Numbered from the stretch's first letter, positions 46,364-57,645 are shown. The stretch is 64,000 nt of DNA from Lepraria neglecta (GCA_033220425.1 CM065646.1:255501-319500), one strand, 5' to 3'. The notes: a model not told the origin generated them from the letters alone. Numbers and translations: made by a program.

Positions 46364-46840
46364 AAAGGATAGATAGTTTCTCGGGACGAGAAATCTGGAG
46401 GGGGAGGCTAGTATTAGAACTAGAGGGTTCTGACAGGACTGTCGTAAAGGACAGATGACTTCGGACAGGACGGGCAGGTAAAGCGATGATCACAATGATC
46501 GCAGTGCGAGCAATGCTATTAGGAATGGTGATCGCAATGATCACAACGCGAGCAATACTATCAAGAGTGCTTGGCAGGATTTCTTATATCTATATATACA
46601 GGGCTTTGCCCGTTGTTTGGAACAGTGTGTTCAACTTGGTAAACCATTACTTGGTTAATCTTCCTGGTACTCCTTGTACTATACTTTACTAGTTATCAAT
46701 ATAGAACGTATTGACTACCTACAACTACAAAGACTGCCATTCTACCTGAGTAACTCCTCTCCTACAGAAGCATAAGACGTATACCCCTATACGTTCGACT
46801 ATCGCACCGTTAGGTAAACGGTTAGATGTGAGGGGTCGTA

Positions 46841-46927
46841 CAGTCGATTGCAAAACCATTGGCGGGAACGCTAAGGCACTTTCGGGGTACCCCACCACAC
46901 ACCAAATTTTGGTGGCAGAAGGGGTAT
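46841..46927 (+). repeat. left terminal inverted repeat
   Basis: Matches the reverse complement of 50746-50832 with about three mismatches, all in the inner third. It contains the palindrome GGGGTACCCC (outer base 45-54) and an imperfect CCAAATTTTGG palindrome, likely transposase-binding or pairing sites. Confidence 0.92.
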
Positions 46928-47053
46928 CTAGGGAGGACTGTACTGTAGACCGTAGATGCAATTGAACATTTCTCAAAAAGGCAATAGTGAGGCCCTGTAG
47001 ACGTCATTCCTTGGTGTTTTGCTTGCCCACAACCACCTCCCTCGCTGTCCACT

Positions 47054-48138
47054 ATGGTCCTACCTATAGACCCATACACCAGGGCTGCTATTCAGCGAGA
47101 GCTTGAGCTCGGTTTCGATAACGACACCATTCTGCTTGGTGGATATGATGTTAGCCTGCGGACACTACAGCGTATGAGGAGAAGCTGGAGGATATATGGA
47201 GAGGTGTATATACCCAGTGAGAACCGCGGTGGGAGGCCAAGGGCTCTGCACCAAGTGTACGAGGAAGAGCTTTTGGCGTATTTGGAGCAACGTCCTATGG
47301 CTTATCTGGATGAGATGGCGTTCTTCCTCCTGGATGAATTTGATGTCCAGGTTGATGAGGCTACAATCTGGAGAGCTCTTACACGCATTGGTTGGTCTCG
47401 AAAGAAGTGCCGCAAGGTTGCTAAGGAACGCAACCAAGAGCTCCGAGACTACTGGTTCACCAAGCTCTCTGATTGGCGAGCTGACCAGCTTATATTTCTG
47501 GACGAGAGCGCTGCTTGTGAGCGTACAGGTGAGATCTCTTCTGATTGGCTGGTGCTTGCTAACAGTACTCAGGGGATCGAAAATTTGGATGGGGACCTCT
47601 AGGAAGAACACCGGCAGTTATACAGAACCTCAAGAGGAATAAGAGATGGAGTCTATTACCTGCCTTTACAATCGACGGTTATATCGATTGGATAATATAC
47701 CAGGGGCCCATTACCGCCGCGATGTTCAACGAATTCGTCCGAGATCGAATCCTCCCTCATTGCACTCCATACGAAAGCGGCGGTCCTATGTCTGTACTTA
47801 TAATGGATAATTGCAAGATACACTGGAACTCTGAGTTGACAGAGATGTGCCAGGAAGCAGGCGTTCGGCTCGAATATCTCCCTCCATATTCGCCAGATTT
47901 GAACCCTATTGAGACATCTTTCGCTGTGTTGAAGGCTTGGATGAAGAGACATCAGGACATTGGAGAGCTCTTTGCAACAGATAATACATATGGAGAATTT
48001 CTAAACTTAGCGGTAGAGGCTCAAGATCCATGGCCCGATGCAGGCAATCTCTTCCGCTTAGCAGGGATCGAATATGAGGGCATCAATAATGCAGTCAGAC
48101 AAGTAGAGGAGTCAGACGAGGAAGAAGGAGACATATAA
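47054..48138 (+). CDS. Tc1/mariner transposase, DD34E (DDE_3 superfamily)
   Basis: The transposase cuts and pastes the element at TA sites in the nucleus. Two exons, 47054-47528 and 47573-48138, flank a 44-nt intron (GTGAGA ... TTGCTAACAGTACTCAG, with an excellent branch site) that keeps the frame, giving 346 aa, the normal Tc1 size. The N-terminal third is a helix-turn-helix DNA-binding region (AAIQRELELGF ... VSLRTLQRMRRSWRIYG), with GRPRALHQVYEEELLAYL as the second helical unit. The catalytic triad is visible: LIFLDES (first Asp), VLIMDNCKIHW (second Asp), and LPPYSPDLNPIE (Glu, with 34 residues between second Asp and Glu). The C-terminus is acidic. No break was found. It is convergent with the accessory gene and may share a terminator region with it. 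Confidence 0.93.
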
Positions 48139-48187
48139 TTGTGTATATAATAAGAGGGAAAGCTTGCAATCTAGGTTATATATAGAT

Positions 48188-50605
48188 TTAGGTCTTTGCT
48201 TGAGTCTCCAGCTGAGTCTCTGCAAAACAGTCTGAATCACTAAGATTCGCTCCACCGTATAGATCGTATATATCCGGGTCATCATCCTGGGTCTCATCTT
48301 CATAAGCTTTCGTCTCAACAGACGGAATTATATGTCCCTGCTTATAGGACGTCTGCTGAGGCCTGCTTGCTAAACGCTGCCGCGATGGCGATAATGGGAG
48401 AGTTCTTCCTAGACCTCCAACATGAAGAGTCGTTTGAACCTGCCTCTCACGGCCCCATTTACTGACGTTTCTAGCCAATTGGCGGCCAATCCCAGGCTTA
48501 ATACCAAGCTTACGCCACTGCTCCTCATGCTCGTCATTCTTCCAGGCTTGTATGATATCTGTAGTATAGCCCTGATCCATAAGCTCGTCCTTAGCCTCCT
48601 CATATGCTTTTATGTATTCAGGGTGCTTTTTGCTTAACCATCCAACGAACTCGGCTAGTTCGCCTTCGACAGGGCTGCTATTTCGATAGGACGAGAGGCC
48701 TGGTGTTGCTGTGACTGAGCGAGAGATCGAGTGAGGGGGTCGAGTAGTTGTCTCAGTTGGATCCACGTCTCTAGAGCGAAGCTCTTTTATCAGATCTGAC
48801 GTTCTCGTGTCTCTCAGCGACTGGGGCCCTGATATCAGTGGCTGAAAGCCAGGCTGGAAGCTATATCCGTAGGGATACAAAGGCGGTGGCTGTCCAAACT
48901 GCCCTCCTATAGTAGGATAAGCAGGTGTAGTTGTAGGCTGTGTTGGTGTCTCAGTGGTATGTCGTCTCTTTTCTTTACGAGCCTCCTTCTTCTGCGTCTG
49001 CTGTAGTTCAACAAGTAAAGACGCAGGAGGCTCGTCGTCACTTATTCGACCTGTAGTATCTCTTAGGATAGCAACTGCCCACATCTTCGACTGCCTTGGA
49101 AGGAAGGGTATATGCTCGCCCTTATGCAAATAGCAATAGTGGCCCGTATTGCTGCATATAGAACTTTTGCAAGCCCATCGATTGTGTATTTCCTGTTGTT
49201 TTTGCCTCCAAGGCTCCCCTGCATTCGTCTCATCCATCTCCCCAAGAAGCCTATTAGTTGGGATATGTGTAGAGCCTCTTGCTGTTCCTGAAACAATCGT
49301 CCCAGGCTTCTTCTCAGCTGCTTTGCCAACTACGGGGATCTCCCCCGTGCTGTTACGGGCCCAATGGTATATAAGGTCCACCTGTAGGCCCTTCTTTCCG
49401 TCCTTCTGCCACTCCCGAAGCTCGTCTTCAACACTATACCAGTCCTGCTGCGTCTCGGCGGTGGTAGAACGTCGATTCGGCCCTGTAAGCTTCTCATAAA
49501 ATGGTGTTGCTTGGACTGAGACACGAAAGCAGGCGTGGCCTCTCTCTATAGCCCATTTAGCGGCGAATTCCTTCTGCTGATTATGCATAGTTCTAATAAG
49601 AATGTCGTTACTGCCATCGACAGTATAGTCCCGGAAGGTCTGGCTGCGAATAATCGAACTTTGGATGTCTTTCTCCCAGAATGACCTGACAGCAAGCTTA
49701 TATTTAAAAGCAACACGTCCTGGCGATTCGAGCTCGTCCTCACTATCCAGGTGTATCGAATTTGCCTTCCCCTTCTTCTGATTTGTAGTAGAACCGTGGG
49801 ATTGCTGACCAGCCGTAGACTGCGAGTTATCGACATCCTTTGGAGTCTCCTCACTCTCACCGAAAACGTCCTCCCTACGAGATATCTCCTTCCTAGCCTG
49901 CGTCCACCTCTTATTCGATTCACCTTCGACGCCTACGAACAGGCTTTCAGACGAATGGCGTCTTATTTGGGGCTGCTGGGTATCGAAATACGTCTGAGTG
50001 TTGGATAACTGAGTCTCGGGCCCAGCTCCATCAGAATCGTCATCCTCATCGAGCAGATCATGTCGAAATGAGGTTATAGACGTTCGAGACGGTGTATCTG
50101 GCACCAAATCAATTGCCTTCTGAGCTCTTGCCCTGAGGAATAGCGCTGAGGACGACTGCTGGCTTGAAAAGAGGCTAGACGAGACAGGTGGCGGTGGCAT
50201 ACTTGAGTGGAATGTACGGGGAGCATGCAAAGATCCGTCTATACTACAGGGGGGGCTTTGCTCGGGCTCTGGGGAGGGCTGCTTTGCTGGTTGAGAAGCC
50301 TTTTTAGAGGCCTTCTTAGCAGCTGGCTTCAAAGCTCGTTGAGGAGCTGCCTTGCCATCCTTTTTGGGCGGCGGTGGACGCTTCTCAGCCTGCTCAGGCG
50401 CCTGGGGTGGCTTCAGCACCAGCCGTCCAGATGGGGGGGCTGGCGGGTTGAGGGTCAGACGTCCAGGTGTCTGAGGGGCAGCAGCAGCAGCAGCAGGGGC
50501 AGGAGGCTTCAGGGTCAGACGGCGAGGTGTCTGGGCGACAGCAGGCTCTCTATCGACGGCAGCATACCTGTCAAACGTACTGGAACGACGCTTTCTGGGG
50601 CCCAT
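48188..50605 (-). CDS. 805-aa accessory protein carried by the Tc1/mariner element
   Basis: Uninterrupted, intronless 805-codon frame inside the transposon, opposite to the transposase. No family is recognised for certain. The N-terminus is basic (MGPRKRRSS) and then has three imperfect repeats of the form TPxRLTLKPPAP (residues about 25-70) and Lys/Pro/Ala-rich sequence. Residues about 150-290 are Ser/Asp-rich. A globular middle begins near residue 300 (FKYKLAVRSFWEKDIQSS) and includes DWYSVEDELREWQKDG. A Cys/His cluster CKSSICSNTGHYCYLHKGEH sits near residue 490, a pattern I associate with transposon-linked fungal proteins. A Pro/Tyr-rich linker follows. Near residue 670-740, FVGWLSKKHPEYIKAYEEAKDEL ... 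KLGIKPGIGRQLARNVSKW resembles a SAM-like helical domain. The product could bind DNA or RNA, assist transposition, or be an unrelated passenger. Confidence 0.85.
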   Translation of the reverse strand: MGPRKRRSSTFDRYAAVDREPAVAQTPRRLTLKPPAPAAAAAAPQTPGRLTLNPPAPPSGRLVLKPPQAPEQAEKRPPPPKKDGKAAPQRALKPAAKKASKKASQPAKQPSPEPEQSPPCSIDGSLHAPRTFHSSMPPPPVSSSLFSSQQSSSALFLRARAQKAIDLVPDTPSRTSITSFRHDLLDEDDDSDGAGPETQLSNTQTYFDTQQPQIRRHSSESLFVGVEGESNKRWTQARKEISRREDVFGESEETPKDVDNSQSTAGQQSHGSTTNQKKGKANSIHLDSEDELESPGRVAFKYKLAVRSFWEKDIQSSIIRSQTFRDYTVDGSNDILIRTMHNQQKEFAAKWAIERGHACFRVSVQATPFYEKLTGPNRRSTTAETQQDWYSVEDELREWQKDGKKGLQVDLIYHWARNSTGEIPVVGKAAEKKPGTIVSGTARGSTHIPTNRLLGEMDETNAGEPWRQKQQEIHNRWACKSSICSNTGHYCYLHKGEHIPFLPRQSKMWAVAILRDTTGRISDDEPPASLLVELQQTQKKEARKEKRRHTTETPTQPTTTPAYPTIGGQFGQPPPLYPYGYSFQPGFQPLISGPQSLRDTRTSDLIKELRSRDVDPTETTTRPPHSISRSVTATPGLSSYRNSSPVEGELAEFVGWLSKKHPEYIKAYEEAKDELMDQGYTTDIIQAWKNDEHEEQWRKLGIKPGIGRQLARNVSKWGRERQVQTTLHVGGLGRTLPLSPSRQRLASRPQQTSYKQGHIIPSVETKAYEDETQDDDPDIYDLYGGANLSDSDCFAETQLETQAKT

Positions 50606-50745
50606 AGCGACAGCGACAATGAGGTCTACAGTCTACGAGCGCGGGGGGAGACAAAACACCATATATGGGGCACTGGCGGCTTCATCTTTGCCGTTTTAGG
50701 AAGACTACATGAGCACTACTGCAGAGACAACGCAGCACTTTCTAT

Positions 50746-50832
50746 ATACCCGTTCTGCCACCAGAATTTGGTGTGTGGTGGGGTACCCCGAAAGTGCCTT
50801 AGCGTTCCCGCCAATGGTTTTGCAATCGACTG
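50746..50832 (-). repeat. right terminal inverted repeat
   Basis: Inverted partner of 46841-46927, ending CAATCGACTG next to the TA duplication. It serves as upstream sequence of the 805-aa gene. Confidence 0.92.
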
Positions 50833-51110
50833 TAACACCCTACGACGAAGAAGAATTCAATCAGGATTTAGAAGATAATACCTTCGAATTAGAATTTAAT
50901 AAAGAAGTATAGAGGTACTACTATAGGGATAGTAATAGATCTTAATAATACGAGACAGATTAGGAATAGCGGAAAGCTAGTCTAGAGGGACCAGTATTAA
51001 TACCCGAACCTGGATCTACTATATCCTAAGTAGAAGGAAAATTACCGGAAATTAAGGAACCTTAGTCGGACGAAGATAAATATAAACTCTTCGACGAAAT
51101 TGAAAGTAAG

Positions 51111-51520
51111 TGTTACGACCCACGGCGGTTATATACCTAATGGTGCGATAGCCGCGTATGGGTTTCGTGTGTCTTACGCTTCTGTAGGAGAGGAGTCACT
51201 CAGGTAGAATAGCAGTCTTCGTAGTGGTAGGTAATCAATGCGTTCTATATTGATAACTAGTAAAGTATAGTGCAAGGAGTACCAGGAAGATTAACTAAGT
51301 TGAACACGCTGTTCCAAGCAGTAGGCAAAGCCCCGTATATATAGACATATGAAATCCTGCCAAGCACTCCATGAGCGTTATGAGCGCTGGCGCTTATTGC
51401 GCTCATCATTCTTGAGCGCCATAAGCGCTGGCGCTCGTCGCGCTCATCGCTTCAGCTACTAGTCCTGTCTATAGTACCTTGTCCTACAGGATAGTCCTGT
51501 TAGAACCAATAGTTCTAATA
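51111..51520 (-). repeat. 3' LTR of E3 (410 bp)
   Basis: Begins TGTTACGACC and ends GTTCTAATA on the plus strand. Its U3-side tandem unit is built from GAGCGC/GCGCTGGCGCT motifs, unlike the GATCGCAATGATCGC unit of E1 and E2, while the promoter-box half is shared. Confidence 0.87.
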
Positions 51521-51568
51521 CTAGCCCCCTCCTCTAGATTTCTCGTCCCGAGAAACTATCCATCCTTT

Positions 51569-52092
51569 ATGCCTCCCCGTCGAACTATCCGTTCTAAAGA
51601 TCCCCTTATCCGTCGTAAAGAACTCTCTAGCGAATTATCTAGGTTCGTGATACGTCCTTATACTCTTTGTACTAAGGGTAATAAGTAATACTTGGTAGGC
51701 GTGCGTTTAGATCGTTGTTCTAACTGCGTGGCTGCAGGCAAGAAGTATAACCTAGTTATGTCTGTTAATGAGATACGTCGTATCAGGAAAGTCTATAACG
51801 ATACTTAGTCTGAAATAAAGGAAACGCAGGCGAAACTCATGCGCCTTTAATTACAATTCGATCATATCTAGGATAAAGAGAAAAAGTTAATTAAGCGCGA
51901 GTTATAGAATATCGAGGAGTTAGAGAAGGACAACCTTCCTTCTGACACTCCTGACGGTTTAATATTCAACGTCGGCTCCGAGCAGTTCGACCTCCCCCCC
52001 GGCCTCGAGGGTCCCGAGAGCTTCGACTGGTCTTCTCTTATCTCCGATGAAACTCTTATAGGCGTTCCCTACAATTCCCCGCAAGGTTCCTA
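51569..52092 (+). other. antisense reading frame of E3 (small Cys-containing protein), decayed
   Basis: Starts MPPRRTIRSKDPLIRRKELSS and continues with SRFVIRPYTLC and a CSNCVAAGKKYNL segment, a helical middle, and an acidic end near FDLPPGLEGPESFDWSSL. It is homologous to the antisense frame of E2 and lies in the same place between chromodomain and LTR. It is decayed, with several breaks. Confidence 0.55.
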
Positions 52093-55000
52093 AGAGGTTC
52101 CCAGGTACTTTCCGTTTCGTTATACCCTTTCTATTTAACTAGATAGAACTAATTCCTTCTATCTAGGATCCTCTCGACCTTATACTCTATTTCTTCCTTA
52201 ATATTATAGTAAAACATTTCTTAGAGTAGTATATTAGAGTCCGCTAGCTCCAGAAGTAAGATATAGAATACCGGATATACTTTAGTATTAGGCGGAAGTT
52301 CGAGTTTATAGTTAACAGCCCCCTTAACCTTCTTAATCAAGAATAGTCTAACCTTAATATAATCTAGTTTTTTACTTAGTCTTATTATCTTTATATTTTT
52401 TATTAGGAGGTATACTTTATCCCCCTCTTTAAGCTAAGGAATATTCTTTCTTTTATTATTAACCTACTCCTTTAACTTATTATTTAAGCTTTTAATTATC
52501 TTTTATATATCTCTATATAAGTTTTTTAGCTCTCCTATCTTAACTAAGGCTTTTTCTATATTAGGTCCTTCTCTAGGTTATAGAAATATATTTATATTCT
52601 TTCCGTAGTTAGTAAAGAATAGGGTTAGACCTATCGTATCTAACCTCTTATTATTATATACTAGTTATACTATTAGAAGTAGTAAAACCTAGTTATCTTA
52701 TTTCTAGTTTATATAATATCTTAGGTATACTTCTATTATTTAATTTGTACGTTCCGTTTATCTATTAGTTTATAGATAGTATATAGTTAATATCCGAAGT
52801 TTAGTTCTAATTGCTACGATTAGCGTTCTCTAGTAGTTAGAAGTAAATAACTTATCTCTATCGGATATTATCGACCTAGGTATACTATAATCCCTTATTA
52901 ACTTATCTAGTAGTATAAAGGCTAACTAATCTACCTTATACGTTTCTTTAAATAGTATTATAATTATATACTTAGTAAGTTTATCTATAATAACTATTAT
53001 CGAGTTAAAGGTATCCTACGTAGCTAGATCTTTTAAAGGTAGTAGTTTGACTATAAAGTCTATTATAATATTATCCTATAGTAACTCTAGTACTAGTATA
53101 AATTAAATTTGTCTATACTTAGCGTATCGTACCGCTTTATTTTACTAATACTAGATATATTCCTTAATATATTATTTAACACGAGTCCGAAGTTTCGGCG
53201 CTACGTATCCTCGTCCTAGGAGTTCTATAGTTTTAGATACTCTAGGGTAACCTTATAAAGGGTTATTATAGTAATCTCTAATTACTTCTTTAACGTATAT
53301 ATTAGGTAAGTAAGTTTTATCCTAATATTTAAGTAATACTAAATTCGGTTAATCCTATCGTAGCTTTATTACAAATATATCGTTATTATAGGCCTTTACG
53401 ATCCTATTAGTTATATTAGATCCTAATATATAAAGGGTCATTACTAATACCTAATATAGTACTAATAATCCATCGGCTTCTCGTTTTAGGATTAGTCGTT
53501 CCGTAATATTCTTTTCTTCTATATAGTCTAATCGCCTACTAAGCGTATCTACTCGACCGTTATCTTTTCCTAGGGTATAGGTTATCTTGAACTTATATTA
53601 TCTAAGTAGTTCTAACTATCTAACTTATCTTCTATTTAATTCTTTCGTTATTATAAAATTAAGAAGGTTCTTATAATCCGTAAAGATAGTTAAGTCCGAG
53701 TAGCTTTCCGCGTATACTCTCTAATTCTATAGTATATATACTACGGCAAGTAGTTCTTTGTTATATATATTATAGTTCTATTCTACTACTAATATTTTTC
53801 GTAAAAAGTAGGTAACTAGATACTACTTTTAGTCTTTTATTTAATAAAGGTATACTTCTATTACAAGATCCGAGGTATCTATTTTAATACGAGCCGGTTC
53901 GTTAGCTTAAAAGGTATAGAGTACTAGTAGATCTATATATACTTTTTTTAATGTATCGAACGACTTCTATTATTTATATCCCTATATAAATTCGATATCC
54001 TTTTTAGTAATATCCGTAAGTAGAAGTACTTTCTTTAAGTAGCCCTCGATAAACTTCCTATTAAAGTTGGTAAATCCTAAGAAACTTTGTACTACTTTGA
54101 CGTCCTATAGTATAGGCTATTCCGCTATAGCTTTAATCTTTTCTAGGCTTATACTAATACCTTTTATACTAACTATAAATCCTAGGAACTCTATAGAGTC
54201 CCTATAAAACTTGCACTTTTTAGGTTTAAGGAGAAGTCCCGCTTGTAATAGGTATTCGATAATATCCCGTATATACTTAACGTATTCTTCCTTGTTCTCC
54301 GAGTAAATCAAGATGTCGTCGAGGTACGCTATCGCTATTCGATCTAAGTATACTCGTATAACATTATTAATAAGTACTTAGCAGGTTACTAGTACGTTAG
54401 TAAGTCTAAACGGTATTACTAGGTACTCGTAGTAGCTATATCTAGTCTAGAAGGCAGTTTTCTATTCTTCGCCTTCTTTTATCTAGATTAGATTATATAC
54501 GCCCCTAAGGTCTAGTTTTATAAATATCTTTGCCTTACTAAGCCGATCCTATAGCTCGCTAATATTTAGTAAAGGATATCTATTCTTAATTATAATATTG
54601 TTTAACTTTCGATAGTTAATATATAGCCTTAAGCTTCTATCCTTTTTCGGCGCGAAGAGGATTAGATAACCTACTAGTAATTTAGATTCCTAAATAAATC
54701 CTTTCTTAAGGTTCTTATTAATATACCCGCGAAGTATAGTAAGTTCCTTTTCCGATAATATATAGATAGGTCTAAATATTAGCGCCTTACTAGGTTCGAG
54801 TTCGATCTTATAATCCTATAGCTAGTACTTAGATAATACTTTTACGCTCGTCTCTTCCTTGAATAGATATACCTATCGTTTATATTCCTAAGGGATTATA
54901 GAAGGTTCGTCTTTTCCTTTAATAGCTCTCTCTTTAGTATCCTACTAACCTTTACTAGTAACTAAGGAGTCGAGCCTTCTCTCTTAGAAGTTACTCTTAT

Positions 55001-57235
55001 TATTTAAGAATAAAGTAATATATACTTCGACTAGTCTTTAGTTCTTTCTCTTATCTATTATTATCTACTATTAACTAATAGGTCTAATACTAGTAACGTC
55101 TCTAGATCGTCCGAATTTAAGTACTTTTATCTTCTAGTTAATTTCTAGGTTATATTTATTTAACTAAGGTATTCCTAAAATAATATTATAAGTAGCTATC
55201 CTAACTATATCGAATATAATCTCCTTATAGTATTACTAAATTATTACTAGTAGGGAGTATATCTCCTCCTCTACTTTTCCTATTAAGAATACTAACCTAT
55301 TAGCTAGGCGTAGCTTATAGGATAATTTCTTCTTTCGGGTTAGTAGACTACTTAAGTCTACCAAGTTTCTTGAGATAAAATTTCCCGTAGCTCCGCTATC
55401 TATTATCGCTACGGTCCGCTATCTATCAATATTCACTAGTATAATAATATAAGTATAGTATTAGGCGGAACACAATTGTTATTTGGGGAATAACGCGTTA
55501 ATCTCCTTATACTTCCCTATAGTATAAGAGATTACTCTTTTCCCTGCGATAGTAGGAATCTATATACTTCCTTTATTCCTTTATACAGAATATATTTATC
55601 GTATAAGTAGCTATACTATAATACTTGGTTATAAGCTCCTTTCTTAAAGATCTTAAGTGAGTTATTTCTTTCCTTCTCCTACTTTTCTATAAAATATAGG
55701 AAGTAATAATACTTCCTTTTACTTACAAGATACTACTAGTACCTATCTTCCTTATACTTATACTACTATATTTCTCTATAAGGGGTTCTCTTTAGTAGAG
55801 GTACCGTATACTCTTTTACTAAACGGCCTCTCTCTTCCCTATATATTAAATAATCGGGTAATATATATTTAGTATATAGGACTTCGCTATATTACTAATA
55901 TTCTCTATCGTATTGATAGTCTCGTATAGGTTCTTCCCATCCGGGTTTTGCAGATAATTACTCTTTTAGTATACCTTATACTTTTCCTTCAATTTCGTCG
56001 AAAAGCTTATATTTATCTTCGTCCGATTAAGGTTCCTTAATCTCTAGTAATTTTCCTTCTACTTGGGATATAGTAGATCCAGATTCGGGTGTCGACGCTA
56101 GCCTCTCTAGACTAGCTTTCCGCTATTCCTAATCCGTCTTATACTATTAAGATCTATTACTATCCCTATAGTAATATCTCTATACTTCTTTATTAAATTC
56201 TAATTTAAAGGTATTATCTTCCGAATCCTAACTAAATTCTTCTTTATTATAGGATTACTATATTTCCTTAGAGTCTTCCTTATTATCTAGAGGTCCTCCT
56301 TCTATTACGTTAATCTACGGTCAGTATACTATATTCTTCGACCTGTAGTCTCTAGCTATATAGCCCAGTTTGCTATAGCTATAGTAAGTAATTACTTTCT
56401 TTCCCCCGTACTACTTTTTCCCTTTAAAGTTTCCTTTCTTCTTTCCTATCTAAATAAAGTTAATCTCTATTAGTACTATACTATAGTAAGTATTATATTC
56501 TCTATAATCCTATCGGTAATTCTTTATTTTTAAAAAGAATCCCTTATATCGAGTTCCGCTAACTCCTCTATTATACTATTTCTCTATAGATTATTTAAAT
56601 AACTTATTATTAATCTTAATCATATTTTTAATAAGTCTATCTAGAGTATCGATTACTCCTCCGAATCTTATAAGCTCGTCTTTAATATTATCTTTAAGGC
56701 CCTAATAATATATCGTTATTAGCGTATTATTATCCTAGCCTATTTTAGTAGTATATATTTGAAACTAAGTCGAAAACTCTAATACTAACTTCTTCTACTT
56801 TATATACTAGATAATATATATTACTATATTTACCTTATTAGAAGGTCCGAATATATAGCGGATTTCGACTATAAACTTTGGTATACTCTCTATCTATAAC
56901 TTAACGTCGCTATCTTCGTCGTTATCTTCTATATACTTCTTTAGGAAAGGTTCGACCTACTTTTAGGCTCGTCCTTATAGGTACGATATAGCGAAGGTAG
57001 TATATCTAGTTACTAGGAGCAAGTCTCCCTGGAATAGAAGGTATAGTTATACTTGCGTGAGCTATAGCTCAAGCTTGTCCCTATCTCCGTAGTATAGGTC
57101 TAGTACTATAACCTTGATCCTTTTTCCAGATCCTTCGTCTATAGTATAGTATCTCTAGCTAGTAACTATTAAGGTACTTAGGGTAGGGTTTCTACCTGAA
57201 GTTATTGAAGAACTTATCCCTTAGGGTATTTAAAG

Positions 57236-57645
57236 TGTTATGACCTACGGCGGTTATATACCTAATAGTATAATAGCCGCGTATAGGTTTCGTATATCTT
57301 ATACTTCTATAGGAGAGGAGTTACTTAGGTAGAATAGTAGTCTTCGTAGTAGTAGGTAATTAATACGTTCTATATTGATAACTAGTAAAGTATAGTGCAA
57401 GGAGTACTAGGAAGATTAACCAAGTTGAATACGCTATTCCAAGTAGTAGGCAAAGCCCCGTATATATAGATATATGAAATCCTGCCAAGTACTCCATGAG
57501 CGTTATGAGCGCTGGCGCTCATTGCGCTTATTATTCTTGAGCGCCATGAGCGCTAGCGCTCGTCGCGCTCATCGCTTTAGCTACTAGTCCTATCTATAGT
57601 ACCTTGTCCTACAGGATAGTCCTATTAGAACCAATAGTTCTAATA
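57236..57645 (-). repeat. 5' LTR of E3 (410 bp)
   Basis: Same length and layout as 51111-51520, including the GCGCTGGCGCT-type tandem unit; it is followed on the right by the GTAAG duplication. Confidence 0.87.

Larger units (their letters stand above)
46841..50832 (+). mobile_element. Tc1/mariner-type DNA transposon with two genes (3,992 bp)
   Basis: Bounded by about 87-bp terminal inverted repeats that start CAGTCGATTGC, and flanked by TA target duplications at 46839-46840 and 50833-50834. It contains a DD34E transposase gene (47054-48138, plus) and a convergent 805-aa gene (48188-50605, minus); the 3' ends are 49 bp apart. Each start codon lies roughly 130-140 bp inside a terminal repeat, so each repeat probably carries one promoter. 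Base composition is ordinary, in sharp contrast to the AT-rich elements around it, and both frames are complete. This indicates a late insertion that has not suffered RIP. Typical Tc1/mariner elements are 1.3-2.4 kb with one gene, so the size and second gene are unusual. Confidence 0.93.
40284..50837 (+). mobile_element. E2: Gypsy chromovirus LTR retrotransposon, same family and orientation as E1, carrying a DNA transposon
   Basis: Flanked by a 5-bp target duplication CCCTA (40279-40283 and 50838-50842). LTRs are 40284-40715 and 46412-50837, the latter split by the DNA transposon. Without that insertion the element is 6,562 bp. Parts in order: gag about 40,716-42,450; protease about 42,490-42,840; RT about 43,310-43,960; RNase H about 43,990-44,450; integrase about 44,520-45,560; chromodomain about 45,730-45,870; a purine-rich tract just before the 3' LTR. 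All parts are recognisable and full length in layout, but decayed with dozens of breaks. The two LTRs differ by roughly twenty transitions by eye. Confidence 0.88.
46412..50837 (+). repeat. 3' LTR of E2, split by the Tc1/mariner transposon
   Basis: LTR sequence runs 46412-46840, then resumes for its last three bases at 50835-50837 after the transposon and its duplicated TA. Combined LTR length is 432 bp, equal to the 5' LTR, confirming a clean insertion. Confidence 0.88.
51111..57645 (-). mobile_element. E3: Gypsy chromovirus LTR retrotransposon, minus orientation, inserted in E1
   Basis: 6,535 bp, with a 5-bp target duplication GTAAG (51106-51110 and 57646-57650) and two 410-bp LTRs (51111-51520 and 57236-57645). 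Parts, read leftwards from 57,235: gag to about 55,500; protease about 55,450-55,130; RT about 54,680-54,000; RNase H about 54,000-53,500; integrase about 53,400-52,350; chromodomain about 52,210-52,095; then the antisense frame and the 3' LTR. All domains are in the expected order, but the element is broken with dozens of breaks and strongly AT-rich. The two LTRs differ mostly by transitions. Confidence 0.87.

Noticed and set aside
50207-50878. 223-codon plus-strand frame running into the right TIR
   Set aside because: It is the antisense shadow of the 805-aa gene and of the terminal inverted repeat.
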